Source: Marinomonas rhizomae
GTDB taxonomy: Bacteria; Pseudomonadota; Gammaproteobacteria; Pseudomonadales; Marinomonadaceae
Assembly: GCF_003315485.1 (NCBI RefSeq)
Contig: NZ_QNSE01000002.1
Location: forward strand, 1-64,000
Length of the DNA stretch: 64,000 nucleotides
Direction: 5' to 3'
A program made the translations under genes and the position numbers. This document shows, one piece after another, positions 36,817 to 46,311 of the stretch. The notes beneath the pieces are model-generated. The model saw nothing but the letters and a program-made list of their open reading frames with translations. It ran no database searches and was not told the DNA's origin. How positions within the stretch are numbered: position 1 is the first letter of the stretch; every line of letters begins with the position of its first letter.

Positions 36817-39800
36817 ATGCGGTCAGTTTTATCCGGTCTCCACCTCATTTGGATGAGTTTGTTGCTACTTTCCAGCACACTCCACGCGGCGGATTTTTAT
36901 ATTTCTGATGTCAGCGAAACCACTCAAGATAATGCTCCCGCCTTGGTGATTCGTTTTACCGAAGCCATTGACCCTCAAAGTGATCTAAGCAAATCCATTT
37001 CTGTGACACCCCATCCCACTACTGGCAATATATGGATACCGCAAAATAATGGCCGACAGTGGGTTCTACCGTTTGTTGAGCCTAGCACCGAATACACCGT
37101 CAAAGTACAAAACAAACCCAAATCAGTGATTGGCAACACTCTCTTAGAAAAAGACAGCGAAGGCAATATTCACCACTTTGAACGCACGGTAAAAACTCGT
37201 GAAATTGTTCCCGGTGCCAACTTCTCAGGCAACGGAAGTTTCTTGGTCGGTAATATTCAAAACGGCATTCCTGTTACCGTCATCAACCAAAAATCGGTGG
37301 ATTTAGATGTTTTTCGGGTTCGTGATGACGCTTTAGACCGCTTCCTTGATGAAACTTCCTTTCAAGGCATGAATGATTACTATAGCCTCAAGCGCTTAAA
37401 GCAATACGCAGACTTAGTGCATTCTGCACGCTATGAAAATGACGCTAAAGCCAATCAACGTAAAACCTACAATTTAAATTTAGATCCCGTCTTAGAAAAG
37501 AATGCTCCGGGCATTTATGTCGCCATTATTCGCAAGCCGGGAGATTATGATTACGCCTACGACACGGCGGTTTTCACCATCACAGACATAGGGTTACACG
37601 CCCGAAAATACAAAGATTCGTTGGTGGTTTACAGTCATTCCATTGCTACAGCAAAACCAATGGCCAACGTAAATTTACGTTTCTTGTGGCCAAAAACAGA
37701 CAAGCAAGCGGCCCACGAACAAGCGGCAACCAGTGGACAAGACGGTAGCTATCAATTATCGACCAATGACCTGCCACAAGCCGTTATAGCTCGACATGGC
37801 GACAGCATTACCTTCTTAAAATTAGACAGAGACGAATTAGACTTATCTGCTTACCCAAATGTGCCAAGCTTACATCGACCTTATCAGATGTTTATGTACG
37901 GTCCACGCGATCTTTATCGTCCCGGTGAAGAGGTGTCGATTAATTTATTGCTACGCGATTTTGACGGCCAAAAAGTCGCACCTTTGCCCCTAGAAGCCAG
38001 ACTTTATGACGCTCGTGGCGAACGTAAAAAGCAATTCACTTGGCAGCCAGATAGCACCAATCTTTATCAAACAGGCTTTCAATTAGGCGACAACGCACCC
38101 ACTGGAAAATGGCGCCTTGAAGTCAGCATCAACGGCGACTATGTAGATACTTACTGGTTTCAGGTCGAAGACTTTTTACCGGAAACCCTAACGCTTTCGT
38201 TTTACGATGATGCTCCTAATCAAACTCACTATGCGCCTAAAGGCAGTTTTGATGTTCCCATTCAAGGCGATTATCTCTATGGCGCGCCTGCCGCAGGCAA
38301 TGATGCCGATGCGGTTATCACAGTCACACCTTCTACCACTCCGTTTCCGTCGCTAAAAGAGTATTACTTCGGCAATGCCAACGAAAAAATCAATGGACGA
38401 ACTGTAAAAGCCGACGTAATCAAACTGGATAAAGATGGCAAAGGAATAATTTCCATCCCTGATAACTGGGCCAATATGCCAGTGCCATTACGCTACAATG
38501 TCAGTGCCAGCGTTTACGAAAGTGGTGGCCGCCCAGTGACCCGCAATCAGAACATCATACAGTTACCAGACTACGAAAAATTAGTTGGTATCCAGCCCTT
38601 ATTTAAAGGTCGTCCTGCGTCCAATGAAACACTGCAATTTCAACTGCTCAGTGTCGATCAAGAAGGGGAACCCGTTGCTGACAAGCTGAGTGTTCGCCTG
38701 TCTCGAAATTATCGCGAATACTTCTGGGAATACAACGAATCCCGAGGCTGGTACTGGAATTATCAGAGCCATATTTACACGGTTGGTAATGAAAATATTG
38801 ACGTGAAAGGCGACCCTGTTACCGTCGATTTCCCTGTGCAATGGGGCACGTATATTTTAGAAGTCACCTCTGAAACCGGCGCAAAAAGCACCTTCGAGTT
38901 TGACACAGAATGGAGTTGGGATAATCAAAGCAGTAGCAATCTAAAGCCTGACATGCTGCAAATGTCGTTGGATAAAGACCATTACGAGCCAGGTGATAAA
39001 GCAAGATTGCGCTTAACCAGCCCAGTGGCTGGCGATGGCATTATCAATGTGGAATCCACTAATGGAGTCCAATACAGCCTGCATAAAAGCATCAAAAAAG
39101 GCAGTAACGAAATCAGCATCGATGTCCAAAAAAACTGGAATCGGCACGACCTATACGTCACAGCAATGGTGTTAACGCCAGCGGACCAAGTCACAGAAGT
39201 GGCGCCTAAGCGCGCATTAGGAATTACCCATTTATCTATTATTCGCCCAGATGCAATCGCAGATGTAGAGCTGACCACAGACGAAAAAGTCCAGCCAAAC
39301 AAGGTGGTTAGCGCGCATATTAAGGTGGCGAATGTATCGCAACTTGGTGATCAGCCACTTTATGCAACTGTCGCTCTTGTTGATAAGGGCGTGTTGAATA
39401 TTACGCGCTATAAAGCACCTCAACCTGAGCAGTATTTTTATGCGCCGCGCCGCTTTGAGTCTGCGTATTTCGATATCTATGGCAAGATTATTAATAACTT
39501 AGGTTATGACATGATACGTCAGAAATTTGGTGGCGATGCGTTTAATGAATCCGATGCCGAGCTCAGCCGAGGCGGTCAGAAACCCAAATCCGATGTGCAA
39601 ATTGTTTCCTTCTTGAGCAAACCTGTTTCCCTCGTCAATGGCGAAGCCGACGTCAGCTTTGAATTGCCGAATTTCAATGGCAAATTGGAATGGATGGTCG
39701 TGGTCTATGGCGACCACAGTTACGGCAGCGCCCACAATGAAATGATTGTCGCGGACAAACTTGTGTCACAAATTGCCATGCCGCGCTTCCTTGCCATGGG

Positions 39801-41715
39801 CGACAAGAGCCAAATCAGCATTGATCTGCACAACCTTTCCGATGCCAAGCAAACGCTTGATGTCAGCGTGAAAGTGGATGGCGCTGTTATTAGCGAAGGT
39901 TTGCAACAGAACCTAGCGCTTGCCGATAAAGAAAAAACCGTACTTTCCATCCCAATAACGGGCGCAGACATGGAAGGCCAAGGCGTCATCACGCTTAATG
40001 CCACCAATGGTGACGACATCAATATCACGCGAACGTGGCGACTTGGCGTACGCAGTCCTTATCCATGGGCGACCAATCAATTGTGGGCAACGCTTGAGCC
40101 AGGCGAACAGTGGAAGCCTCATTTTGATCTAAGCACATTACGAGACAGTAGCATTCAAGCCATGCTGACCATTTCTAATCGTCCTGCGATCAACTTTAGA
40201 AGCCAATTCGAGAACCTATTACACTATCCCTATGGTTGCTTAGAGCAAACCACCAGCTCGACTTACCCTTGGCTGTTGTTAAACGAAGACATGGTCAATC
40301 AGCTCGACTTGAATGACAGTATTGAACAAGAATTCAAACAACCGTTTAGCGAAGCCTTCCGCCTAACACAAATCCAAGACGGAATTGAAAAGCTTAAAGC
40401 CAAGCAATTGAGCAACGGTGGCTTTGGTTACTGGGATTCGAGCAGTTGGGAATCTCGCTGGGGCACAGTGTATGCGACAGAGTTTTTAGTCGATGCGCGT
40501 AAACAAGGCGTTGTCATTGATGATGATATGCTAAAACGCGCCATCGAAAGATTAACCTTCTTTGTCAACAATAACCCTGAAAGCGATATGTGGAGCGACA
40601 GCGCTGATTATTATGCGTTCTCTTATCGCGCTTACGCCGCGTTTGTCTTAGCCAAAGCGGATGCCATTAGTTTGAGTTTCGTTCGTCGTCTTTATGATCA
40701 GGCGATGACCAATAATGACGACACGGTTGCTTCCAGCCATGCCAAATCAACACCATCCTTCGATGAGTCAGGTCTTGCTTGGATGCACTTAGCAGGTGCA
40801 TTACAGCAATTAAATGACACCTCAAGAGCCCAAACAGCACTTGAACTCGCCCTAAAGATTGACCGCAAACAATATGCTTATTATCGAGATTACGGCTCTA
40901 TTGTGCGCGATCAAGCCCTTAGCCTTGCGGTGGCCTTAGAGCTTGGACTGGATGACGGCGATTTGGCTGATAAGATGATTGATAGCCTACAAAACAAGCG
41001 TTGGTTCAGCACACAAGAGCGCATCGCCCTATTAAAAGTTGCTCGCCAATACGCGAACAAAGACAGTGAATGGCGTGCCAGTATCCAATTGCCGTCTGGG
41101 GATCAATCGCTCGTTCAAACACAGGCATTCAATTCTGTGTTCGATGCCGACCAGTTGCGCAAGCTCAAAGGCATTACCGCAGACGACCAAAAATTGTATG
41201 TCAGTCTGCAATACCAAGGCGCACCGAAAGTCACGCCAAAGCCCTACAGCGAAGGGCTGCGCATTAGCCGTCAGTATTACGACCTTACAGGCAAGCCGAC
41301 AACACCGGCGCAGTTAACCAGTGGGGATTTGCTCATTGTGGAATTAAATGTTTCTACTGATGATGACTTACGCATCCCAGACGCCTTAGTGGTTGACCTT
41401 TTGCCAGCAGGCTTGGAATTAGAGAACCAAAACCTCAGCAATGCCAGCGTCGACCTGGACAGCATTATGATTGACGAAAAGCCACTTGGTCGTTACTTCC
41501 GTGAAAACAACATACTCTATCAAGAGTATCGGGATGATCGCTTTGTGGCTTCCGTGAGCCTTTCCGATAAATCTGTGAAGAAGCTCTATTATCTAGTTCG
41601 TGCTGTCACGCCGGGGACTTATCAGGTCGCACCGCCCTTTGTAGAGGACATGTATCGTCCTAATTACCGTGCCATTGGTACGTCGATTACGACCTTGGAA
41701 ATACAGCCTCGTTAA
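36817..41715 (+). CDS. Bacterial alpha-2-macroglobulin (YfhM-like)
   Basis: Very large periplasmic protein, about 1632 residues, proposed to trap foreign proteases. It has a signal peptide (LHLIWMSLLLLSSTLHA), a series of macroglobulin beta-domains, and the thioester motif YPYGCLEQTTSS near residue 1141, followed by the alpha-alpha barrel thioester domain. No lipobox cysteine is visible, unlike E. coli YfhM, so it may be soluble. The start at 36817 is preferred because AAAGGA lies 9 bp upstream; the ATG at 36808 abuts that site. pbpC overlaps its stop by 1 bp, a conserved pairing thought to link defence with wall repair. Confidence 0.93.
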   Translation: MRSVLSGLHLIWMSLLLLSSTLHAADFYISDVSETTQDNAPALVIRFTEAIDPQSDLSKSISVTPHPTTGNIWIPQNNGRQWVLPFVEPSTEYTVKVQNKPKSVIGNTLLEKDSEGNIHHFERTVKTREIVPGANFSGNGSFLVGNIQNGIPVTVINQKSVDLDVFRVRDDALDRFLDETSFQGMNDYYSLKRLKQYADLVHSARYENDAKANQRKTYNLNLDPVLEKNAPGIYVAIIRKPGDYDYAYDTAVFTITDIGLHARKYKDSLVVYSHSIATAKPMANVNLRFLWPKTDKQAAHEQAATSGQDGSYQLSTNDLPQAVIARHGDSITFLKLDRDELDLSAYPNVPSLHRPYQMFMYGPRDLYRPGEEVSINLLLRDFDGQKVAPLPLEARLYDARGERKKQFTWQPDSTNLYQTGFQLGDNAPTGKWRLEVSINGDYVDTYWFQVEDFLPETLTLSFYDDAPNQTHYAPKGSFDVPIQGDYLYGAPAAGNDADAVITVTPSTTPFPSLKEYYFGNANEKINGRTVKADVIKLDKDGKGIISIPDNWANMPVPLRYNVSASVYESGGRPVTRNQNIIQLPDYEKLVGIQPLFKGRPASNETLQFQLLSVDQEGEPVADKLSVRLSRNYREYFWEYNESRGWYWNYQSHIYTVGNENIDVKGDPVTVDFPVQWGTYILEVTSETGAKSTFEFDTEWSWDNQSSSNLKPDMLQMSLDKDHYEPGDKARLRLTSPVAGDGIINVESTNGVQYSLHKSIKKGSNEISIDVQKNWNRHDLYVTAMVLTPADQVTEVAPKRALGITHLSIIRPDAIADVELTTDEKVQPNKVVSAHIKVANVSQLGDQPLYATVALVDKGVLNITRYKAPQPEQYFYAPRRFESAYFDIYGKIINNLGYDMIRQKFGGDAFNESDAELSRGGQKPKSDVQIVSFLSKPVSLVNGEADVSFELPNFNGKLEWMVVVYGDHSYGSAHNEMIVADKLVSQIAMPRFLAMGDKSQISIDLHNLSDAKQTLDVSVKVDGAVISEGLQQNLALADKEKTVLSIPITGADMEGQGVITLNATNGDDINITRTWRLGVRSPYPWATNQLWATLEPGEQWKPHFDLSTLRDSSIQAMLTISNRPAINFRSQFENLLHYPYGCLEQTTSSTYPWLLLNEDMVNQLDLNDSIEQEFKQPFSEAFRLTQIQDGIEKLKAKQLSNGGFGYWDSSSWESRWGTVYATEFLVDARKQGVVIDDDMLKRAIERLTFFVNNNPESDMWSDSADYYAFSYRAYAAFVLAKADAISLSFVRRLYDQAMTNNDDTVASSHAKSTPSFDESGLAWMHLAGALQQLNDTSRAQTALELALKIDRKQYAYYRDYGSIVRDQALSLAVALELGLDDGDLADKMIDSLQNKRWFSTQERIALLKVARQYANKDSEWRASIQLPSGDQSLVQTQAFNSVFDADQLRKLKGITADDQKLYVSLQYQGAPKVTPKPYSEGLRISRQYYDLTGKPTTPAQLTSGDLLIVELNVSTDDDLRIPDALVVDLLPAGLELENQNLSNASVDLDSIMIDEKPLGRYFRENNILYQEYRDDRFVASVSLSDKSVKKLYYLVRAVTPGTYQVAPPFVEDMYRPNYRAIGTSITTLEIQPR

Positions 41716-44003
41716 TGGCGCTGTTGAATAGTCGATTCCGGTTATGGGTTTGTTTGCCTATCGCCGGAATACTGTTGTTTTTGTCTTTCTTGTTATTCGA
41801 CAAGCTTGTGCCAGTCGACTTGGAATCCCGTTCGTTAAGCCAAACCGTTCTTGCTGAGGATGGTTCGATTTTGCGAAATTTTGCCGATGACAACGGCGTA
41901 TGGCGCTTTCCGGTAACATTAGACGAGGTTTCCCCAAACTACCTAGAAGCGCTCATTACTTACGAAGATCAATATTTTTACTATCACCCCGGCGTCAATG
42001 TGTTTGCGCTCACTCGCGCTACTTGGCAATGGATAAGCACAGGCGACATCGTCTCTGGCGGCTCAACCTTGACCATGCAAGTGGCTCGCATACGTTACCC
42101 AGAATCCAGAACAGTATGGGGGAAACTCAAAGAAATCGTCCGTGCTTTACAGTTAGAATGGCGCTTTAGCAAAGCAGATATCCTCACCTATTATCTCAAC
42201 CATGCGCCCTTTGGTGGCACCTACGAAGGTATTCAAGCCGCTTCCTTGGGTTACTTTGGCCATAAGGTAAAACAACTGACAGACGCCCAAGCGGCTCTTT
42301 TGGCGGTTTTGCCACAAGCACCCAGCTATTATCGACCAGATCGACATAACGAACGCGCCCAGCAAGCTAGGAACAAGTTGATGCGCCGTTTAGTAACACT
42401 GGAAGAGTGGTCAACAGAGCGCTTAAACGACGCATTAATCGAAGACATTCCCACCATAACCAAACAAGATTACCAATCGGCGCCATTGCTCGCTCGCCGA
42501 TTGGTAACACAAAGCACTACTCCTCAGATCAAAACCTTTATCCACTCTCAATGGCAAGGCCAGATCAATCACCTGCTGAGAAATTATGTCCATGGTATTG
42601 GGCAAAAAGTCTCGGCTGCAGCCTTGGTTGTTGAAAATGACACAGGCAAGGTAAAAGTCTACGCAGGATCGGCGGATTTCAATGACAGTAGCCGTTTCGC
42701 TTACGTGGATATGGTTCAGGCAACCCGATCACCAGGCTCAACACTAAAGCCCTTTATTTATGGTATGGCATTGGATGAAGGCTTAATTCATAGCGAAAGC
42801 TTATTAATGGATGTGCCGCTTAAGTTTGGAGACTATCAACCCGACAACTTTAACGGTGGCGTCAGTGGGCCAGTTTCCGTCACCCATGCCTTGCAAAAAA
42901 GCTTAAATATTCCTGCCGTGCAAGTTTTGGAGCAGCTCAAGCCGATTTACTTTTTCTTAAAAATGAAAAAAGCAGGCATCGAGCTGAAGCTCCCGATCGG
43001 GGCAAAACCTAATCTGGCGGTGGCTCTCGGTGGTGTTGGCTCTGATTTAGAAGATCTTGTCTATGCTTACACCAGTCTTGGAAACAAAGGCCAAGCACGA
43101 CAACTGCGTTTTAGTCCTACCGACCCACAATCACAACAACCACTTTTAAGCGAGGGCGCGGCTTGGGTTGTGCGAAAGATATTATTAGATAATCCAGATT
43201 CTGTTTCTGGCTTAGCGGTTAAAACCGGCACAAGCTATGGATTCCGTGATGCTTGGGCAATTGGAGTGAGTCAACACTACACCTTAGGCATTTGGGTTGG
43301 CAGACCCGATGGTGTTCCCATGCCTGGCCATTACGGCCAAGTCACCGCTGTGCCGTTATTAAACAATATTTATCAACGGCTCAATGATCAACGCCCAGCC
43401 CCACAAATGCCCGACAGCGTCTCTAAAATGGACATATGCTGGCCACAAGGTGACATGGTTAAAACGGATTGTGAGGAAAGCCACAGCGCTTATATCGTCG
43501 ATGGCACCATTCCTAAAACTTGGTACAACACAGCAGCGTTAGAGCAGCCATTCAACCAAGCAGAATTTCAATTCTGGCAAGCGAATGATTCCAAGTTACG
43601 GGTCAATATCAGCTGTCAGGTCGAAGCCAAACGCCAAAAGGTAACCGTTTGGCCTGCACCGCTAGATAACTGGCTAACACCAGAACAACGCCGATCTTCT
43701 CGGATACCGAGCTGGGACCCTAGATGTGAAACAACAGGCAATATCATTCGCCAATCAGCAGTCCGTATCCATGGACTCACTGATAAAGATGCGTTTCAGC
43801 TACCTAAGCAACAAAATCGCAATATCCGCATTTCAGCCGAAGGAGGCGAAGCGCCTTTCTACTGGTTTTTAAACGGTGTTTTATTACCAGATCAGCAAAG
43901 AAAAACCACCTTAAAAAACCTAACGTCCGGTAACTATCAACTCACGTTATTAGACCAAGCAGGCTCAAGAGACCAAATCGAATTCTCGGTTCTTCTCTAT
44001 TAA
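41715..44003 (+). CDS. pbpC: Penicillin-binding protein 1C
   Basis: Bifunctional peptidoglycan synthase of 762 residues with an N-terminal membrane anchor (about residues 11-29). The GT51 glycosyltransferase domain shows YEDQYFYYHPGVN (Glu84) and SGGSTLTMQVAR. The transpeptidase domain has SxxK in RSPGSTLKPF (Ser342) and the KTGTS motif. The C-terminal 100 residues form the BiPBP_C domain typical of PbpC. Translation is coupled to the macroglobulin gene by TAATG. Confidence 0.95.
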   Translation: MALLNSRFRLWVCLPIAGILLFLSFLLFDKLVPVDLESRSLSQTVLAEDGSILRNFADDNGVWRFPVTLDEVSPNYLEALITYEDQYFYYHPGVNVFALTRATWQWISTGDIVSGGSTLTMQVARIRYPESRTVWGKLKEIVRALQLEWRFSKADILTYYLNHAPFGGTYEGIQAASLGYFGHKVKQLTDAQAALLAVLPQAPSYYRPDRHNERAQQARNKLMRRLVTLEEWSTERLNDALIEDIPTITKQDYQSAPLLARRLVTQSTTPQIKTFIHSQWQGQINHLLRNYVHGIGQKVSAAALVVENDTGKVKVYAGSADFNDSSRFAYVDMVQATRSPGSTLKPFIYGMALDEGLIHSESLLMDVPLKFGDYQPDNFNGGVSGPVSVTHALQKSLNIPAVQVLEQLKPIYFFLKMKKAGIELKLPIGAKPNLAVALGGVGSDLEDLVYAYTSLGNKGQARQLRFSPTDPQSQQPLLSEGAAWVVRKILLDNPDSVSGLAVKTGTSYGFRDAWAIGVSQHYTLGIWVGRPDGVPMPGHYGQVTAVPLLNNIYQRLNDQRPAPQMPDSVSKMDICWPQGDMVKTDCEESHSAYIVDGTIPKTWYNTAALEQPFNQAEFQFWQANDSKLRVNISCQVEAKRQKVTVWPAPLDNWLTPEQRRSSRIPSWDPRCETTGNIIRQSAVRIHGLTDKDAFQLPKQQNRNIRISAEGGEAPFYWFLNGVLLPDQQRKTTLKNLTSGNYQLTLLDQAGSRDQIEFSVLLY

Positions 44004-44057
44004 CGAGCATTTCCTTAACTATAAAAGTTCATTTTTTAATCAGATTACTATATAGTC

Positions 44058-44074
44058 GTACGGAATTACCGTAC
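44058..44074. promoter_or_regulatory. Putative YefM operator
   Basis: Inverted repeat GTACGG (44058-44063), 5-bp spacer, CCGTAC (44069-44074), ending 14 bp before the antitoxin start. YefM-type antitoxins bind short palindromes with a GTAC-like core at their own promoter, so autoregulation is likely. Confidence 0.6.
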
Positions 44075-44088
44075 TTAATGGTGGAAGC

Positions 44089-44373
44089 ATGGATACAATT
44101 AGCGTTAACAAATTCAGAGACAACTTAAAGAGCGTTGTCGAAAACGTTATCAACCAACATGAGCCTGTGAAAATTACTCGTCGCTCAGGTGAGGATTTTG
44201 TAGTGATTAGCGCAGATGACTGGGAACGTGAACAAGAGAGCTTATATGTGCTGCAAAACAAAAATTTGATGCAACAGATAAGTGAATCAATCACAACTCA
44301 CCCCTCAGATAATGCCCAAGGAAGAGGCTATCAACCAACGAATGGAGAGCTAAATGAGATCCTTGATCTTTGA
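44089..44373 (+). CDS. yefM: Antitoxin, YefM/Phd family
   Basis: Antitoxin of 94 residues. The N-terminal DNA-binding domain matches YefM (MDTISVNKFRDNLKSVVENV, then EPVKITRRSGEDFVVISADD, then WEREQESLYVLQN). The C-terminal 30 residues are polar and probably disordered until bound to toxin. It is translationally coupled to the toxin gene by a 20-bp overlap, the usual YefM/YoeB arrangement. Confidence 0.95.
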   Translation: MDTISVNKFRDNLKSVVENVINQHEPVKITRRSGEDFVVISADDWEREQESLYVLQNKNLMQQISESITTHPSDNAQGRGYQPTNGELNEILDL

Positions 44374-44626
44374 AGGCTACACATGGGAAGCCTATGAAAA
44401 AATGCGTGAACAAGATAAAAAGCTTCACAAATCACTGTGTAAACTCTTAAAAGAAATGCTCAGATCCGATGATCCAGGCTCTGGGCTCGGCAAACCAGAA
44501 GCGCTGAAGCATAACCTATCTGGATTATGGTCAAAGCGTATCTCTCAGAAAGACCGACTCATCTATCGCTTCGATGATAAATCGATCTATATCTTCGCCA
44601 TTGGCGGGCATTATGATCAGGGTTAA
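44354..44626 (+). CDS. yoeB: Toxin, Txe/YoeB ribosome-dependent mRNA interferase
   Basis: RNase toxin of 90 residues that cleaves mRNA in the ribosomal A site. The core LGKPEALKHNLSGLWSKRIS matches YoeB closely. The catalytic residues of E. coli YoeB (Glu46, Arg65, His83) are conserved as Glu49, Arg68 and His86, and the C-terminal HY pair is followed by a short DQG extension. It appears intact and therefore active. Its 3' end overlaps the convergent ABM-like gene by 4 bp. Confidence 0.95.
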   Translation: MRSLIFEGYTWEAYEKMREQDKKLHKSLCKLLKEMLRSDDPGSGLGKPEALKHNLSGLWSKRISQKDRLIYRFDDKSIYIFAIGGHYDQG

Positions 44627-44937
44627 ACCCAATGATTCTCGATCACTTCGTAATGACGAACAAAGGTATCTGGATCTAGTTCATACTTATCATCTTCTGG
44701 ATAAAGTTTAGCAATCTCAATATCTTGACCTGCGAACGCCACAATTGACTCACGAGTCGGCCAATAAGTAATCAAGGTCACCTCGAACGTTAACTCGTCC
44801 ACTTCTCGAGTAAAAATTTGCGCGCCTTTAAAGCCTTCAGTAGCGGACGTATCTTTAATGCCTGTTTCATATAAGTAGGCAATGAAACCGTCTTTTTTCG
44901 CCACTGGGCAACGGGCCTTCCATTCTCTTGCTATCAC
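44623..44937 (-). CDS. Small dimeric alpha/beta-barrel (ABM-like) protein
   Basis: Protein of 104 residues with the feel of an antibiotic-biosynthesis-monooxygenase-like ferredoxin fold: MIAREWKARCPVAKKDGFIA, then GFKGAQIFTREVDELTFEVT, then a VTLITYWPTRESIVAFAG strand-helix. The GTG start is supported by GGGGAG upstream. Such proteins are often small oxygenases or heme/quinone-interacting enzymes; catalytic residues cannot be named here. It is a single gene. Confidence 0.65.
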   Translation of the reverse strand: MIAREWKARCPVAKKDGFIAYLYETGIKDTSATEGFKGAQIFTREVDELTFEVTLITYWPTRESIVAFAGQDIEIAKLYPEDDKYELDPDTFVRHYEVIENHWV

Positions 44938-45284
44938 GTTAGTAACTCCCCTTTCTATGAACTGTGTGTTTCATGACTCATCAGAATATACGGTATTTCT
45001 CAAAAATGGTGAAAGAGAATCGAACATTGAAAAACTTTATTGCTTTATTGCTTTATTTTTATATTGTTTACTATATAAATAATTTATATGTAAACCTAAA
45101 AAATGGATGACTAAACGAGAGCAGCAAGCATTACACTAAAGTGAGGTAGCTCAAACACAGTGATGTAAGTAAAAGGATTTACATCTAAGAAAGAGTCAAT
45201 TCCTTCTTTGACCAACAAGAAATTTGTTTGCGCTTCCTCTAAATCGCTGGCCTATAAAAATAATTAATGCATTGGTGTGTCGTT
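44938..45284. other. A/T-rich intergenic region with a possible gene remnant
   Basis: No intact gene. An open frame of 46 codons on the minus strand (45251 to a stop at 45111) begins directly after an in-frame stop and has no start codon; its composition looks protein-like but is unrecognised. A 7-bp inverted repeat (GATGTAA 45162-45168, TTACATC 45179-45185) lies within it. The stretch also holds the AraC-type gene promoter. Confidence 0.4.
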
Positions 45285-46244
45285 ATGAAATTTAATTTTT
45301 CTACCTACGACCTTCAGGTTGTAGACGCTTCAACACAAACTCTTACTGGTATCCTATTGGACAAGGGTTTTGGAGTGCGTCACTTTATTCCAAGAACCTC
45401 TCAAGAGAAGCTTGTCTCTTTGAAGTTTAAAGAATTTGGACCGCTTGCTATTTTAGAATATGCCGTGGGCGTTCCCGTACAGATAAATGCCTCCCATGCT
45501 GCTAACGCATATTTCCTAAACGTTATTTTGGCCGGTCACAGTATCGAGCAATCTCAATATGGAAAGCGCGTACTCAAGGCAGGAGATTCCACTTTTGTTA
45601 TGCCTAAAACCCATTTTACATCTAATGATTCAGCGGGCTGTAAAAAGTTAATCGTAAGGGTTTCTGCAGACTTTCTACATCAAACAGTACGAGAGTTTGG
45701 TTATTTATCTTCCATCAATCCCGTTCAGTTTGCTTCTGAGGTAAGCAAGTTCCCTATTGCTGGCCCCTTATTCAATTTGCTAAATGACATTCTGCAGCAA
45801 GACAAAAGGGAACTAAATGAACGCGCACGGTTTTATTATTGTCGATTATTAAACAGCGCTATCTTTACTATGTTTGATATCACTATTAGCCAAGGCTCTC
45901 TTTCCAATAACTCATTGCATCGCCATGTAGAACGCGTGCGTAATTATGTGCTGGACAATATTACAGCAGACATAAAAATCGATGAATTGGCCAAGGTATG
46001 CCACATTAGCCGAAAATCCTTGTATAACATCTTTGAAAGAGAAACAGGACTAACGCCTTCCGCTTACATACGCCGCCTAAAATTAGAAAGTATTCATTCC
46101 GAATTAAAGAACAATGAACACGTTAGAAATGTGACACAAGTCGCGTTGGAGTATGGTTTTACGAATTTGGGAAGGTTCTCAGCTCAATACCGAGAACAAA
46201 TTGGGGAATTGCCTTCTCAAACGCTAAGGCATTTTACTCATTAA
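45285..46244 (+). CDS. AraC-family transcriptional regulator
   Basis: Regulator of about 319 residues. The N-terminal region resembles the AraC-type cupin sensor (AVGVPVQINASHAANAYFLN). The C-terminal domain has two helix-turn-helix units: DELAKVCHISRKSLYNIFER and VTQVALEYGFTNLGRFSAQY, followed by the family GELPSQTLR end. It is convergent with the porin gene, and a shared hairpin separates them. Targets are unknown; an aromatic or carboxylate inducer would be usual for this subtype. Confidence 0.88.
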   Translation: MKFNFSTYDLQVVDASTQTLTGILLDKGFGVRHFIPRTSQEKLVSLKFKEFGPLAILEYAVGVPVQINASHAANAYFLNVILAGHSIEQSQYGKRVLKAGDSTFVMPKTHFTSNDSAGCKKLIVRVSADFLHQTVREFGYLSSINPVQFASEVSKFPIAGPLFNLLNDILQQDKRELNERARFYYCRLLNSAIFTMFDITISQGSLSNNSLHRHVERVRNYVLDNITADIKIDELAKVCHISRKSLYNIFERETGLTPSAYIRRLKLESIHSELKNNEHVRNVTQVALEYGFTNLGRFSAQYREQIGELPSQTLRHFTH

Positions 46245-46251
46245 CCTAAGA

Positions 46252-46294
46252 CTAAAAAAAACAGACTAGGCAAAAGGGTAAGGCCCAGTCTGTT
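46252..46294. terminator. Bidirectional terminator, porin/AraC
   Basis: AACAGACT (46260-46267) pairs with AGTCTGTT (46287-46294), with GG/CC pairing inside. Eight A on the left give a U-tract for the porin transcript on the minus strand; the AraC side is weaker. Confidence 0.82.
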
Positions 46295-46311
46295 CTTGCT
46301 AGTGCTCTTTA

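Noticed and set aside
39499-40122. Long open frames antisense to the macroglobulin gene
   Set aside because: They lie fully inside a gene with clear domain and motif support, lack ribosome sites and match no family.
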